This document shows, in pieces, positions 8,762-17,592 of a stretch of 50,410 nucleotides of DNA. The DNA is taken from NCBI RefSeq assembly GCF_009767915.1, contig NZ_WSRP01000019.1, positions 1 through 50,410 on the forward strand. Reading direction: 5' to 3'. A program made the translations under genes and the position numbers. Source of the stretch: Parasutterella muris. Its GTDB lineage: Bacteria > Pseudomonadota > Gammaproteobacteria > Burkholderiales > Burkholderiaceae_F. The notes below the pieces were generated by a model. The model ran no database searches, was not told the DNA's origin, and saw only the letters and a list, made by a program, of their open reading frames with translations. The stretch's first letter is position 1. Every line of letters begins with the position of its first letter.

Positions 8762-10255
8762 TTACTTCTTAGCAGCGATGTTGTGATCCTTGATCGCGCT
8801 TTCCGCAGCGATACGAGCGGAGTTGACGGCGAAGCCGATTGTGGAGCCGGCCATCAGGAGGTCATAGGAGTCACCGTACATACCGCCGACGTCAGAACCG
8901 GCAGCGTAGAGGTTCGGGATTGCCTTATCTTTGTCGGTAACAACCTGCAGACGGTCGTTAACCTTGATACCGCCGAGTGTGCCGAGAGAGGAGGCAACGC
9001 TCTTGATCGCGTAGAAGGGACCCTGTTTGACCGGGAAGATGTACTGCGGATCTTTAGCAAAGAGGGCGTCATGACGCTGTTCAGCAGCCTGGTTGTACTG
9101 TTCAACACTGGCTTTCAGCTTGGCAGGATCCATACCGGTCTTCTTGGCGAGTTCGTCAAGAGTGTTGGCTTTGACTGCCCAGCCGGCCTTTTCAGCGGCA
9201 TCCCATTCTTTGTCGAAGTTGGTGAGCTTGGCACCGATCGGAACCATAACGCCAACACCCTGAACAATACCGTCGTGCTTCATAGAGTCGAGGTTCTTGT
9301 TGTCATAGACAACCCACATCTGGCCGCCGATTCTTTCAAGAGCGTTACCAGCTGCGGGCCAGTCACCCATGATTGTTTCGTCGGTGAAGCGTTCGCCCTG
9401 CGGTGTCAGCCAAAGATGCGGCTGCTTAGCTGTAGCGGAAACGTGGTTTGTTGTTCCGACGGCTCTCGGACCCGGACGGTAGGACTGCTGAACTTCCAGA
9501 CCTTCTTTACCGCCGCCTGCGGACCAAGCCATCTGAATACCGACACCGTTCTTGCCGGACTGAGCCAGACCGTCTGTATCCGGGAAGCGTGTGTACTTCT
9601 TCATCATTTCAGGATTATCAGCGAAACCGCCGGTAGCGATAATCACAGCCTTGGCGTTAACAGTAACGGTGTTGCCGTCTTTGTCTTTAGCGATAACGCC
9701 GGCGACCTTGCCGTCTTTCATGAGAAGCTTTTCAGCCGGTGTGTTGAAGAGCACTTCCATGCCGTATTCTTTTTGTCCTTTTTCCTGGAAGAGCTTGATC
9801 CAGCCGGCGCCGCGGCCTTCATAGATGTGCCATGTGTAGAGACCGCCCGGGTAATTGGTTGTCAGTTTTTCGAATTTAACGCCGTGTTTCTGCATCCAGT
9901 CAACGGTGTCGGCGGATTTGTCAACGAAGGCTCTGACGAGGCGGGCGTTGCTTCTCCAGTGGCCGTAAGCCATGATCTTCCTAAACGCTTCGTCCTTTGT
10001 CAGAGGAATGTAGTAGTCGCGCTGCATCTTGGAGCCGACAGCGAAAATACCTTCTGAGAAGTTGCCTGTGCCGCCGGCGATCGCTTTCTTTTCAAGACCG
10101 ATAACCTTCGCGCCTTTTTCAGCGGCGGCGAAAGCAGCGGCTGTACCGGCTGCGCCCTGACCGACGACGACGATGTCAGCGTTCAGAACCTTGTCGGCAG
10201 CATAGGACATTGTTGAGAAAGCAGCTAACACTGCAACAGCTAAAAGTTTTTTCAT
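8762..10255 (-). CDS. Exported FAD-dependent reductase, flavocytochrome c family (no heme domain)
   Basis: A 497-residue flavoprotein with a Sec signal peptide (residues 1-20, ending SYAA), so it acts in the periplasm. The dinucleotide-binding motif VVGQGAAGTAAAFAAAEKG starts at residue 30, IIATGGFADN is near 205, and the C-terminal FAD segment runs from about 446. No CxxCH heme motif is present, unlike Shewanella Fcc3, so electrons must come from a separate cytochrome; the NapC-type tetraheme protein at 27690 is one candidate. The substrate-binding Arg of the GxRFxxE motif is present (GERFTDE near 287). The His of the usual HHTMGG motif is replaced (SSLGTLGG, 422-429), and the Arg of NRLGGNA is absent (YDLLMAGS near 464). 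It is therefore probably not a fumarate reductase. SD AAGGAG precedes the ATG. Monocistronic. Confidence 0.85.
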   Translation of the reverse strand: MKKLLAVAVLAAFSTMSYAADKVLNADIVVVGQGAAGTAAAFAAAEKGAKVIGLEKKAIAGGTGNFSEGIFAVGSKMQRDYYIPLTKDEAFRKIMAYGHWRSNARLVRAFVDKSADTVDWMQKHGVKFEKLTTNYPGGLYTWHIYEGRGAGWIKLFQEKGQKEYGMEVLFNTPAEKLLMKDGKVAGVIAKDKDGNTVTVNAKAVIIATGGFADNPEMMKKYTRFPDTDGLAQSGKNGVGIQMAWSAGGGKEGLEVQQSYRPGPRAVGTTNHVSATAKQPHLWLTPQGERFTDETIMGDWPAAGNALERIGGQMWVVYDNKNLDSMKHDGIVQGVGVMVPIGAKLTNFDKEWDAAEKAGWAVKANTLDELAKKTGMDPAKLKASVEQYNQAAEQRHDALFAKDPQYIFPVKQGPFYAIKSVASSLGTLGGIKVNDRLQVVTDKDKAIPNLYAAGSDVGGMYGDSYDLLMAGSTIGFAVNSARIAAESAIKDHNIAAKK

Positions 10256-10382
10256 TCTTGAATACTCCTTGAGAAAAACAGCCTTTATCGGCTTTTATGA
10301 AACTATTTCTAGGACCTGTGGTGAGGTGGTCTGTGTCTTTGTTTCTATGGAGAAAATTATCGCCTCTCCCCATTAATCATGT

Positions 10383-10400
10383 CTGTAATTACTGTTACAG
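10383..10400. promoter_or_regulatory. Dyad upstream of the flavoprotein gene
   Basis: CTGTAA and TTACAG form a perfect inverted repeat with a 6-nt spacer, 128 nt upstream of the flavoprotein start. A second, looser dyad, ATAGGA (10435-10440) with TCCTAT (10449-10454), lies further upstream. Either could be an operator; no regulator can be named. Confidence 0.35.
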
Positions 10401-10701
10401 CTAAATTAGAAAAAACGTATACACGATTACATTTATAGGAAAAAACCCTCCTATTTGTAGACAAATTCCCCTACACGAACAAATACCGGGTTAAATCAGC
10501 CCGCTCCCCATGAGTTCGTCATCTGCAGCCCTTGTTCGCCAAGCGATTTTTCTAACTCTATACCCCCCAATTCGTATTTTTCCCAGCCCAAGAAAACTAT
10601 CTGAGCAAAGAAACCAAATCTGTCGGATCTTCCTTCCGGGCACAAAAAAGCCAGAAAATACAGATCCGGCTCCTGGTGTATCTCAGCTAAAAAACTGAAT
10701 C

Positions 10702-11093
10702 TTAAAATTCAAGCGTCTCTCCATCCTCCGGAATAAGAGCGCTCTTCTCCATCTTGTGCTCTGCGACAAACTTCCGCATACCTGCTCTGTCTACCGTTGC
10801 GTGCGCAACTTATCCATATGGCTGATGATGGTCTTCACATACGGCGCTTCCTTATGAACCTCTAAAACATCATGGGCGTCCATAATCAGTCTGCCGAAAT
10901 ACTGAAGAGCGGCACCGCAGGCATTGAGAATGATGACTTCCGGACGATACTTTTCCAGAACTGCTGCAACTTCATCATAAAAAATGGTGTCTCCTGCAAT
11001 ATAGAGAGTCTTCTCGCCGGGAGCCCGGAACAAAACTCCACACGCCGGTCAAGAAATAAAACTCTTCGTCGCAAAATTGGTCGCCAGCGCCTA
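10702..11093 (-). pseudogene. Decayed UlaG-like metallo-beta-lactamase-fold hydrolase
   Basis: Remains of the C-terminal half of an MBL-fold hydrolase of the UlaG-like type. The middle frame (10791-11042) reads GVLFRAPGEKTLYIAGDTIFYDE, then VIILNACGAAL and TIISHMDK. Near 10800 the homology jumps frame and continues as ATVDRAGMRKFV, ending LIPEDGETLEF with a stop at 10702-10704. Upstream an in-frame TGA at 11049-11051 precedes FATKSFIS-like residues, and the N-terminal metal-binding HxHxDH region is absent. At least one frameshift, one stop and a 5' truncation make it a pseudogene. The stretch 10705-11280 has no other coding sequence I can support. A possible terminator, with T-tract on the minus strand, lies at 10643-10672. 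Confidence 0.7.
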
Positions 11094-11245
11094 CTTCAAA
11101 CTAACCCGCTCATTCTCAGCCCTGAAGCCGCTTTAGAGCCAAGAGTTAATTGCTTATACCCAAACAATGTCTAAAGCAGATGTCTTACTGAAAAAACTTT
11201 CGCAAACGGGACGACTGCGGAAAATCAAAGCCGGTCATAAAAATT

Positions 11246-11271
11246 AAAGCCGAAGTTTTTGGCTCCGGCTT
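11246..11271 (-). terminator. Terminator after the acid phosphatase
   Basis: AAGCCG (11247-11252) pairs with CGGCTT (11266-11271), with further pairing inside; on the minus strand it is followed by TAATTTTTA. It lies 18 nt beyond the phosphatase stop. Confidence 0.7.
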
Positions 11272-11289
11272 CAATCAGACAATCGCGCT

Positions 11290-12465
11290 TTAAAGTGCGC
11301 CGTCTTCAATGCACTTACTAAACAAGAAGCGGCTGCTTGCTTTCTTCCACTCGTCAAACTTAACGCCGCGAGGCAGAATCTCAAAGTCCGCTGTCGGCTC
11401 CGTAACCGTTTCCGCGTTCATCTGTTCAGGTGTCAGCGCGGAATAATAGACTCGGATTTCAGCTTCGCCGTTCACCAGCCACTTTTCAAATGTTAAGTAA
11501 CCGCCAGGCGTGTTCTCGTTCTTTGCGCGGTTCGGAAGCTTCCAGTTCAGATCAAACAGCGCCCCGAGATTTGCAAGGTTCGTGTCGTGCCCGACCAAAT
11601 AGGTGTATTTCGGACCATGATCCAGAGAGTCAATAATCTTTTTCGCAAGCGCAGAGCCTTTATAAGCGGCAACTTCCATATCGCGGTTCAGCGCGGTAAA
11701 TACACCGACTCGAAGCGGCATCAGCTGCATAATGCCGGGCCAGTCCAATACGCCCCAGCCCGCCTTTTGTCCGGGGAACTGTCCCCATTCCAAAGCAAAA
11801 ATCTCTGTGATGCTCGCAGCGGAATACGGCGCGCCTTCATAACCGACTTTATGTTTGCTCGCTTTACCGCGCATTTTCCCTGTGAGCTCCCGCCCTAGGA
11901 TTTTTTCGACTTCGGCTATCTCGCTGCCGTAAATCTTCGAAAAGCCTGCGGCCCGTTCCGTCAGCTTCTCGGCAAGCTCTTTCGGATACTCAATCTTGCA
12001 TACTTTGGCTTTCAAAGGAGAAAAAAGGGCGGAATGCTTTTTATCTGTCGTTCGTACCTGATAGCCGCATCCCGGATACAAACCTTCATTCAGCGCTTTG
12101 GCGGTCGCGATGGTTCGCTCATCCGTATCGGCGATGATCTGAACATCATCCGGTTTAGGACAAGTCCCGTATGTAAAAGGCGCACGAGTGCGATTCAGCG
12201 CCCAAGTACGCTCTACCAGATAGTAGCCGCGCTTTGTGAGAATGCCGGGATCGACCCCGAAATTCGGCCACTTCTTCGAAGACCAGGACTCCAGTTTCTC
12301 TGCCGACTGCGTCGGAGAACGAACACCGTGTCGGGAAACCACGACGACGTTCATCAGTTCTTCGGAATGTACGCCGGGAAGCGGGCCGGTTTCAGCTGCC
12401 GACGCCCCGGCCGATGCGAGAATAAAAAGAGATACTGCAGCGGATGATGCAAGCGATGTTTTCAT
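11290..12465 (-). CDS. Periplasmic histidine acid phosphatase (AppA/Agp-like)
   Basis: Histidine-phosphatase-superfamily enzyme, branch 2 (391 aa), expected to hydrolyse phosphomonoesters such as phytate or glucose-1-phosphate in the periplasm. A Sec signal peptide covers residues 1-23 (ILASAGASAAE). The catalytic RHG motif is SRHGVRSP near residue 44, with the phosphohistidine in it; the acid/base HD motif is VGHDTNLANL near 292. Length is close to E. coli AppA and Agp, but sequence alone does not separate phytase from glucose-1-phosphatase. It starts 12 nt after mgtE, so it is probably the last gene of the long minus-strand cluster. Confidence 0.88.
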   Translation of the reverse strand: MKTSLASSAAVSLFILASAGASAAETGPLPGVHSEELMNVVVVSRHGVRSPTQSAEKLESWSSKKWPNFGVDPGILTKRGYYLVERTWALNRTRAPFTYGTCPKPDDVQIIADTDERTIATAKALNEGLYPGCGYQVRTTDKKHSALFSPLKAKVCKIEYPKELAEKLTERAAGFSKIYGSEIAEVEKILGRELTGKMRGKASKHKVGYEGAPYSAASITEIFALEWGQFPGQKAGWGVLDWPGIMQLMPLRVGVFTALNRDMEVAAYKGSALAKKIIDSLDHGPKYTYLVGHDTNLANLGALFDLNWKLPNRAKNENTPGGYLTFEKWLVNGEAEIRVYYSALTPEQMNAETVTEPTADFEILPRGVKFDEWKKASSRFLFSKCIEDGAL

Positions 12466-12477
12466 TTTGTCTATCCA

Positions 12478-13944
12478 TTAGGAAGATAGTCCAAATATAT
12501 ACGTCGCAAGCGCCAGGAAGATAAAAAATCCGCCTGAATCGGTAATAAAGGTGAGAAGGACAGATCCGCCCATCGCCGGATCGCGGCCGAGTTTTTTCAG
12601 TGTGATCGGAACAAGAATCGCAACAATCGCACCCATCAGCATGTTCAGCAGCATCGCCAGGAACATTGTCAGCCCCAGCAGTTTGCCGTCCGGCGTGTTG
12701 TAGTAGAGCGCCCAGGCAAAAAGACCGGCAACAATGCCCCAGATGAAACCGTTCACAATCGCGACCAAGACCTCTTTCTTCACCACGTCGATTTGGTTGG
12801 CGTCCGTAATCTGACCGGTCGCTAAAGATCGAACCAGAAGCGTCAGAGTCTGGTTGCCCGAATTACCCGCAATACCGGCGACAATCGGCATCAGCGCCGC
12901 CAGAGCGACAACTTTCTCGATCGTTCCGTCAAAAGCGGAAATCACGCGGGAAGCAAAGAAAGCGGTAAAGAGGTTTACACCAAGCCACAGCCAGCGGCCT
13001 TTCGCCGATGACCAAACCGAATCAAATAAGTCCTGATCATCATCCAAACCGACGGCACCGTAAGCTTCTTCATCACTTTCTTCACGGATGACGTCAACAA
13101 CTTCGTTAACCGTCAGACGACCGACCAGTCGTCCGGTCTCGTCCACCACCGGAGCACTCACCAAGTCATATCGCTCAAACGCCTGAGCGGCGTCGCTCAC
13201 ATCTTCCAGAGGCGAAAGCCGCAGCACTTCCGTCAGCATCACGTTCTTAACGGAATCCTCCGGATAGTGCGTAAGAATTCGATCAACCGGCAGCGTGCCC
13301 ATAAGCTTCTCGTCCCGATCAATCACAAAGACCTGGTCCGTATGATCCGGAAGCTTTTTCAGCCGTCGGAGATAGCGAAGCACGATATCGAGCGTCACAT
13401 CCTGCTGAATCGAAACAATTTCGAAGTCCATGCGGGCACCGACCGTGTCCTCGGGATAACTCATCGCCGCACGAAGCTGAGCTCTCTCTTCGTGCGAAAG
13501 TCCTTCCTGAACCTCCGCGACAACGTCAGGCGGGAGGTCCTCGACCAAGTCTGCGATTTCGTCGGTATCCAGTCCTTCGACCGCGTCCACAAGTTCGTCG
13601 CGGTTCATCGCGTCGATAAGCGTTTCTCGTACGCCCTCGTTTACCTCGACAAGGATCTCACCGTCTCGGCCCGCGCGCACGCAGTCCCAGACGATGAGAC
13701 GCTCATCCAGTGGGAGCGCTTCAAGAATGTAGGCAATATCCGCAGGGTGCAGCCCTGAAAGCGTATCGCGGAGCAGTGTCCTGACTTCTTCGCCGACCCT
13801 TAGGTCTTTGCGCTCCTGGGCCTCTTCTCCTTCATCAAGCAGCTGCTGAATAATCGCTAAACCGCGCGCAGCCGCCTCCGGATCACGTACAGCGATGTCG
13901 TAATCCGGATCGTGAAGAGGTGTATCTGGATTGATCGTACCCAA
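12478..13944 (-). CDS. mgtE: Magnesium transporter MgtE
   Basis: MgtE-family Mg2+ channel (488 aa). An N-terminal alpha-superhelical domain (to about residue 165) contains LHPADIAYILEALPLDER, typical of the MgtE N domain. Two CBS domains follow (about 165-290), which close the pore at high cytosolic Mg2+. Five transmembrane helices occupy about 315-488, including GNSGNQTLTLLVRSLATG near 363, the pore signature. Translation starts at a TTG (13944) with AAGGAG six bases upstream. It lies between aroE (41 nt) and the acid phosphatase (12 nt). I see no Mg2+ riboswitch upstream. In related Burkholderiales I would have expected mtgA after aroE; mgtE takes that place here. Confidence 0.93.
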   Translation of the reverse strand: MGTINPDTPLHDPDYDIAVRDPEAAARGLAIIQQLLDEGEEAQERKDLRVGEEVRTLLRDTLSGLHPADIAYILEALPLDERLIVWDCVRAGRDGEILVEVNEGVRETLIDAMNRDELVDAVEGLDTDEIADLVEDLPPDVVAEVQEGLSHEERAQLRAAMSYPEDTVGARMDFEIVSIQQDVTLDIVLRYLRRLKKLPDHTDQVFVIDRDEKLMGTLPVDRILTHYPEDSVKNVMLTEVLRLSPLEDVSDAAQAFERYDLVSAPVVDETGRLVGRLTVNEVVDVIREESDEEAYGAVGLDDDQDLFDSVWSSAKGRWLWLGVNLFTAFFASRVISAFDGTIEKVVALAALMPIVAGIAGNSGNQTLTLLVRSLATGQITDANQIDVVKKEVLVAIVNGFIWGIVAGLFAWALYYNTPDGKLLGLTMFLAMLLNMLMGAIVAILVPITLKKLGRDPAMGGSVLLTFITDSGGFFIFLALATYIFGLSS

Positions 13945-13985
13945 ATCAATCTCCTTAGAAATTCAAACGCGGGGTTTGAGAGGAG

Positions 13986-14813
13986 TTAAGCCGCAGAAGC
14001 CGTGAGCATTTTGCGAAGCGCTTCGTAGACGGAAGCGGTTTGCGGACGATGTCCCATCCAAATCTCATAGGAATCGGCGGCCTGCTCGACCAGCATGCCG
14101 AGTCCGTCAGAAGCCTCTTTTGCGCCGCCGCGTTTTGCGAGCTCCATAAAGGGAGTAGGCGCAGCCGCATAAACCAAATCGTACGCCAATGTACAGCTGT
14201 CAAAAGCAAAGGGAGAGACCAAAGGCGCTTTATTCTGAAGACTGGTCGGAGTCGCGTTGATGATGAGATCGTAATTTTCCGAACCGGTTTCATCGTAAAG
14301 AATGCTCTGAATGCCAAATTCGTCACAAAGTTCAGAAGCTCTTGCAGTACTTCGGTTGGCAACCGTCACGGATTTTGGCTGACGATCCATCAGCGCGGGA
14401 AGAATACCGCGCACGCCGCCGCCCGCACCCAAAATCAAAATCGACGTCCCTTTGACGGTAAACTTCAGACGTTCTTCAAGGTCGCGAATAAAACCGCTTC
14501 CATCCGTGTTCTCGCCTAAAATCTTGCCGCCCTGAAAAGTCAGTGTGTTCACTGCTCGGGACTGTCTGGCCTGAGAGGAGCATTTCGTAGAACAGCGATA
14601 GGCGTCAACTTTGAACGGGATCGTCACGTTGATTCCGAAATATTCTTCATCAATCAGATCTCCGATGGCGCTTTCAAATTCCCCCATCGGAATCTCTATT
14701 TTTTCGTACGAAATATTGTCTCCGAACTGCTTGGCAAATAATTCGTGGATCGCGGGGGAGTAGCTATGCGCTACCGGGTTCCCAACAACTCCCAGTTTTG
14801 TAAGCTTTTTCAT
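13986..14813 (-). CDS. aroE: Shikimate dehydrogenase (NADP+)
   Basis: AroE (275 aa) reduces 3-dehydroshikimate to shikimate in the chorismate pathway. The shikimate-binding SYSP is in GNPVAHSYSPAIHE near residue 10; the catalytic Lys is in NVTIPFK; the nucleotide-binding GAGGGVRG and VANRSTARA segments follow. The ATG at 14813 has GGAG eight bases upstream and gives MKKLTKLGVVGNP, so I reject an upstream in-frame ATG at 14858. It lies 60 nt after the RNase II gene and 41 nt before mgtE. It complements aroQ at 20012 in the same pathway. Confidence 0.95.
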   Translation of the reverse strand: MKKLTKLGVVGNPVAHSYSPAIHELFAKQFGDNISYEKIEIPMGEFESAIGDLIDEEYFGINVTIPFKVDAYRCSTKCSSQARQSRAVNTLTFQGGKILGENTDGSGFIRDLEERLKFTVKGTSILILGAGGGVRGILPALMDRQPKSVTVANRSTARASELCDEFGIQSILYDETGSENYDLIINATPTSLQNKAPLVSPFAFDSCTLAYDLVYAAAPTPFMELAKRGGAKEASDGLGMLVEQAADSYEIWMGHRPQTASVYEALRKMLTASAA

Positions 14814-14873
14814 CGAATATCTCCTGCTCCTCTGTTTTTGTAATCTTAACTCATGCATACAGCGCTTGAATAT

Positions 14874-16862
14874 CTATTGATTTTCAACCGCTGCAGTCTG
14901 ATTTTCCCCTTCCTCGGAATCAGCAGAAAGTTTCTCCCCTGCCTCTTCTTCCTGTTCTATTTCGTCATCAAAGTCATCTTCATGCGTTTCATCGAGCACT
15001 TTGACGAGACTGCATTCCATCACCAGTTCGACATAGTCCAAATTCAAAACACGCATCAAAACCGACTGTCCGCGCGGAAGCTCCGGCAGTCCGGGCACGC
15101 GCTGAGCCATCGGAAGGCCTTCGACGCGAACCAAGTCTCCTTTAACAACACTTGCCTTAACTTCCTTAATACCTTCCTGCTCAATCCAGCGCATCGACCA
15201 GTAACGAGACATTCTTGACTGGAAGTCATTAAAGGCCGAGTAGTTGCTGTCAAAGAGCGAAATAATCGAAAACAGTTCGCTGTCGTTGCTTCGCAGCGCC
15301 GGAGTCTCCCCTTTCAGTGTCGAGATGATCTGACGCTGATTGATCAGGTCCACATAGCGTCTCAGCGGCGAAGTCGACCATGCGTAATACGGCACGCCGA
15401 TTCCGTCATGCGGTCCGGGCACGCTGGTCATTTTGACGCGGCCGGCGCGCTGTGAACGATAAATTCCCGCGGTACCGCGCTCTTCAAGCCACGCGCCCCA
15501 AGTGCAGTTCGCAAAAATCATCATTTCCGCAACCAGCAAATCGAGCGGGTCGCCGCGGCGGCGGCCTTTCAGCTCGATCTCCGCATTCTCGTCTTCGCCC
15601 TTCAGACTGAAGTACCAGTCAATGCGGCCGACAGGCTCGGGTCTGCCCCGAACTTCTTCACGATTTTTAAGAAGTACCTTGGCAAAGTTCCACAGCCAAA
15701 TAATCTCACTGCTGAAGGGCACATCCAAAGAGCCGCTTTTAATCGTTTCTTCCGTGACTTTGTCGGCAATCAGGTCATAGCGCAGATTCTTTTCCACACG
15801 CACCCGTTCAAGCCGGGTTTCGGTCGAAATCACGCTGAAGGTCTCGTTGTCCACGACCGCGTATAAAGAAACCGCAGGAGACGCTTTGCCCTCGTCCAGC
15901 GTAAACGCTTCAATCCAATTCTTCGGCAGCATCGTGGTCTTCAGCCCCGGTGCATAAACCGTAGACATGCGCTCTCTTGCAGCCAAATCTATAGGAGAGT
16001 CATGTGTGATGCCGAGTCCCGGTGCGGAAATATGAATGCCGACTCTTGTACGGCCGTTGTCAAGCGGTGTCACGGAAATCGCGTCATCAATCTCGGTCGT
16101 TTCCGAATCATCAATAGAAAACGCGACAGCGTCCGAAATCGGAAGCTCCTCATGAACATCTGCGGGAGGCGTGCCTAAATTTCCCGGGAAGTTTTTGCCA
16201 TGCGGAAAATTGACCGTGAAGAAGCTGTCCACGTGCCAGTGCCAGGCGTTCTTAATCGCTCCGACATTTAAAAGCATGCGCAGCGGAGAAGTGCTGATCT
16301 TGTCGCTTGCTTCCTTAACCGCTTTCCATTCCAATGAATTCTTATCAGGCTTGGTTAAAAGCTCAATCGCCTTGGCTTTGATTGCCTCAGGAGCCTTATG
16401 CTCTTCAGTAATCTCGCGCACATACTCGTCTTTGACGCGTTCCTGTTCTTTCTTGCGCTCGATGGCGGCCAAAGCCAGTCTCAGAGTCTCCTCCGGCGCT
16501 TTTCGGTAGGAGCCTCTTCCCTTACGGTAGAAGTAAACCGGATTGGCATGTAGTTTGAGAAGAATCGCCGCTTTCTGCACCGCCGTAGGCGCAGCGCCGT
16601 AATACTCGTTGGCAATCGCACCGAACGTGAAGTCGCCTTCGGGAGAAAACTCCCAGAGAAGATCCACATCGATTGTCTCAGCCTCTTCCTGAGCACATCT
16701 AAGAAATTCTGTCGGACTCGGGTTCTCAAACGTAATCAGTATGTGAGAGCGTTTTGCTTTAATCCGCTTACCTGTCGGAAGTTCCACCTGACAGGCGGAC
16801 GGAGTCGAACTCTTTTCCGTTCCAACTTTAAATGCTCCGTCTTCTTCAAAAAATAAATTCAT
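14874..16862 (-). CDS. rnb: RNase II-family 3'-5' exoribonuclease
   Basis: RNB-domain exoribonuclease (662 aa) that degrades single-stranded RNA processively from the 3' end. The catalytic Asp cluster is in SIDDSETTEIDDAISV near residue 250. Downstream are RMSTVYAPG and, near 500, YAWSTSPLRRYVDLINQRQ, both characteristic of RNB domains. The N-terminus lacks clear tandem cold-shock domains, and the C-terminal S1 region (about 570-620) is short and followed by an acidic tail. It resembles the betaproteobacterial VacB/RNase II type seen beside aroE. The ATG at 16862 has AAAGG five bases upstream. Confidence 0.92.
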   Translation of the reverse strand: MNLFFEEDGAFKVGTEKSSTPSACQVELPTGKRIKAKRSHILITFENPSPTEFLRCAQEEAETIDVDLLWEFSPEGDFTFGAIANEYYGAAPTAVQKAAILLKLHANPVYFYRKGRGSYRKAPEETLRLALAAIERKKEQERVKDEYVREITEEHKAPEAIKAKAIELLTKPDKNSLEWKAVKEASDKISTSPLRMLLNVGAIKNAWHWHVDSFFTVNFPHGKNFPGNLGTPPADVHEELPISDAVAFSIDDSETTEIDDAISVTPLDNGRTRVGIHISAPGLGITHDSPIDLAARERMSTVYAPGLKTTMLPKNWIEAFTLDEGKASPAVSLYAVVDNETFSVISTETRLERVRVEKNLRYDLIADKVTEETIKSGSLDVPFSSEIIWLWNFAKVLLKNREEVRGRPEPVGRIDWYFSLKGEDENAEIELKGRRRGDPLDLLVAEMMIFANCTWGAWLEERGTAGIYRSQRAGRVKMTSVPGPHDGIGVPYYAWSTSPLRRYVDLINQRQIISTLKGETPALRSNDSELFSIISLFDSNYSAFNDFQSRMSRYWSMRWIEQEGIKEVKASVVKGDLVRVEGLPMAQRVPGLPELPRGQSVLMRVLNLDYVELVMECSLVKVLDETHEDDFDDEIEQEEEAGEKLSADSEEGENQTAAVENQ

Positions 16863-17012
16863 GCCGGCCTTTCAGTCGCCAAGCAGGAGTTAACTCAGCG
16901 ACAAATTTTTTAAATCTCGTTCTGCTGCAATTCTAAGCGAGCAGATATGTTTTCAGCTTCTTCTGCGCTTGCCGCACAGAAAACTTCTTCAGCGCGTCTA
17001 CTTTAACCGTTC

Positions 17013-17582
17013 TTACGAGCGAAGAAACTCAAGAATCGGCTCAACATAGGGCGTAAAGTCCGAAATTCTATGATCGCCTTCCGCTATCTCGATGATTTTG
17101 GTCTTAGCAAGCATCTTCGCTGTAACAGTCGGATCGAGAACCTCGTCCTTCAGACTCAGCAGCGTGAGGCAGCGCTCGGGGCGCGTCACTTCGCGCACCA
17201 GCATCTCATTGAGCTCATCCATGAAGGATTCGCACACGTACATCTTTTTATCAATGCCGCTGACCTGCATCCAGCCCGGGCGAAAATCCACTTTGCCCCA
17301 ATTGCCGAGCGCGGGGTTCAGCAAAACCGCCCGATTAATATCAAAATGCTCGGCAAGCCAAGCCGCGTAAAAGCCGCCCAAAGAAGAGCCGACGACATTG
17401 ACGTTTTCCGCGCCGAGGCGGCAAACCGTTTTTGTCAGCAGCTCTGCGACTTCCTTAGGCGACATATAAAGCTCCGGCGCCTCAAAGGGGATACCGGCCT
17501 TTTCATGTGCCAAGCGCAGAAGGCTGCCTTTATTAGAATCCGGATGCGATAAAAATCCGTGCAGATACAGAGTGGTTCTCAT
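17013..17582 (-). CDS. yqiA: YqiA-like alpha/beta-hydrolase esterase (UPF0227)
   Basis: Small alpha/beta hydrolase (189 aa). The oxyanion-hole LYLHGFLSHP lies at the N-terminus; the nucleophile elbow is VVGSSLGGFYAAWLAE with Ser near residue 67; the acid is the Asp in SLKDEVLDP and the His is in AEGDHRI near the C-terminus, so the triad is complete. E. coli YqiA is an esterase of uncertain physiological substrate. The ATG at 17582 (AAAGAG upstream) starts 10 nt after the mpl stop and gives MRTTLYLHG; a TTG at 17609 would overlap mpl. Cotranscription with mpl is likely. Confidence 0.88.
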   Translation of the reverse strand: MRTTLYLHGFLSHPDSNKGSLLRLAHEKAGIPFEAPELYMSPKEVAELLTKTVCRLGAENVNVVGSSLGGFYAAWLAEHFDINRAVLLNPALGNWGKVDFRPGWMQVSGIDKKMYVCESFMDELNEMLVREVTRPERCLTLLSLKDEVLDPTVTAKMLAKTKIIEIAEGDHRISDFTPYVEPILEFLRS

Positions 17583-17592
17583 CGCAGACTCT

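Noticed and set aside
8783-10057. 424-codon open frame antisense to the flavoprotein gene
   Set aside because: The flavoprotein on the other strand has clear family motifs; the antisense product is Cys/His/Val-rich with no domain.
8762-10255. Assignment as soluble fumarate reductase
   Set aside because: The His and second Arg expected in the substrate pocket are missing from their usual motifs.
10510-10698. 62-codon plus-strand frame between the flavoprotein and phosphatase genes
   Set aside because: Low-complexity product without motif, in the region of the decayed minus-strand hydrolase; no ribosome-binding site.
16920-17012. Minus-strand coding-like tail after yqiA (VKVDALKKFSVRQAQKKL then a stop)
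   Set aside because: No start codon or ribosome-binding site is associated with it; it could be chance or the relic of a small gene, but I cannot support a feature.
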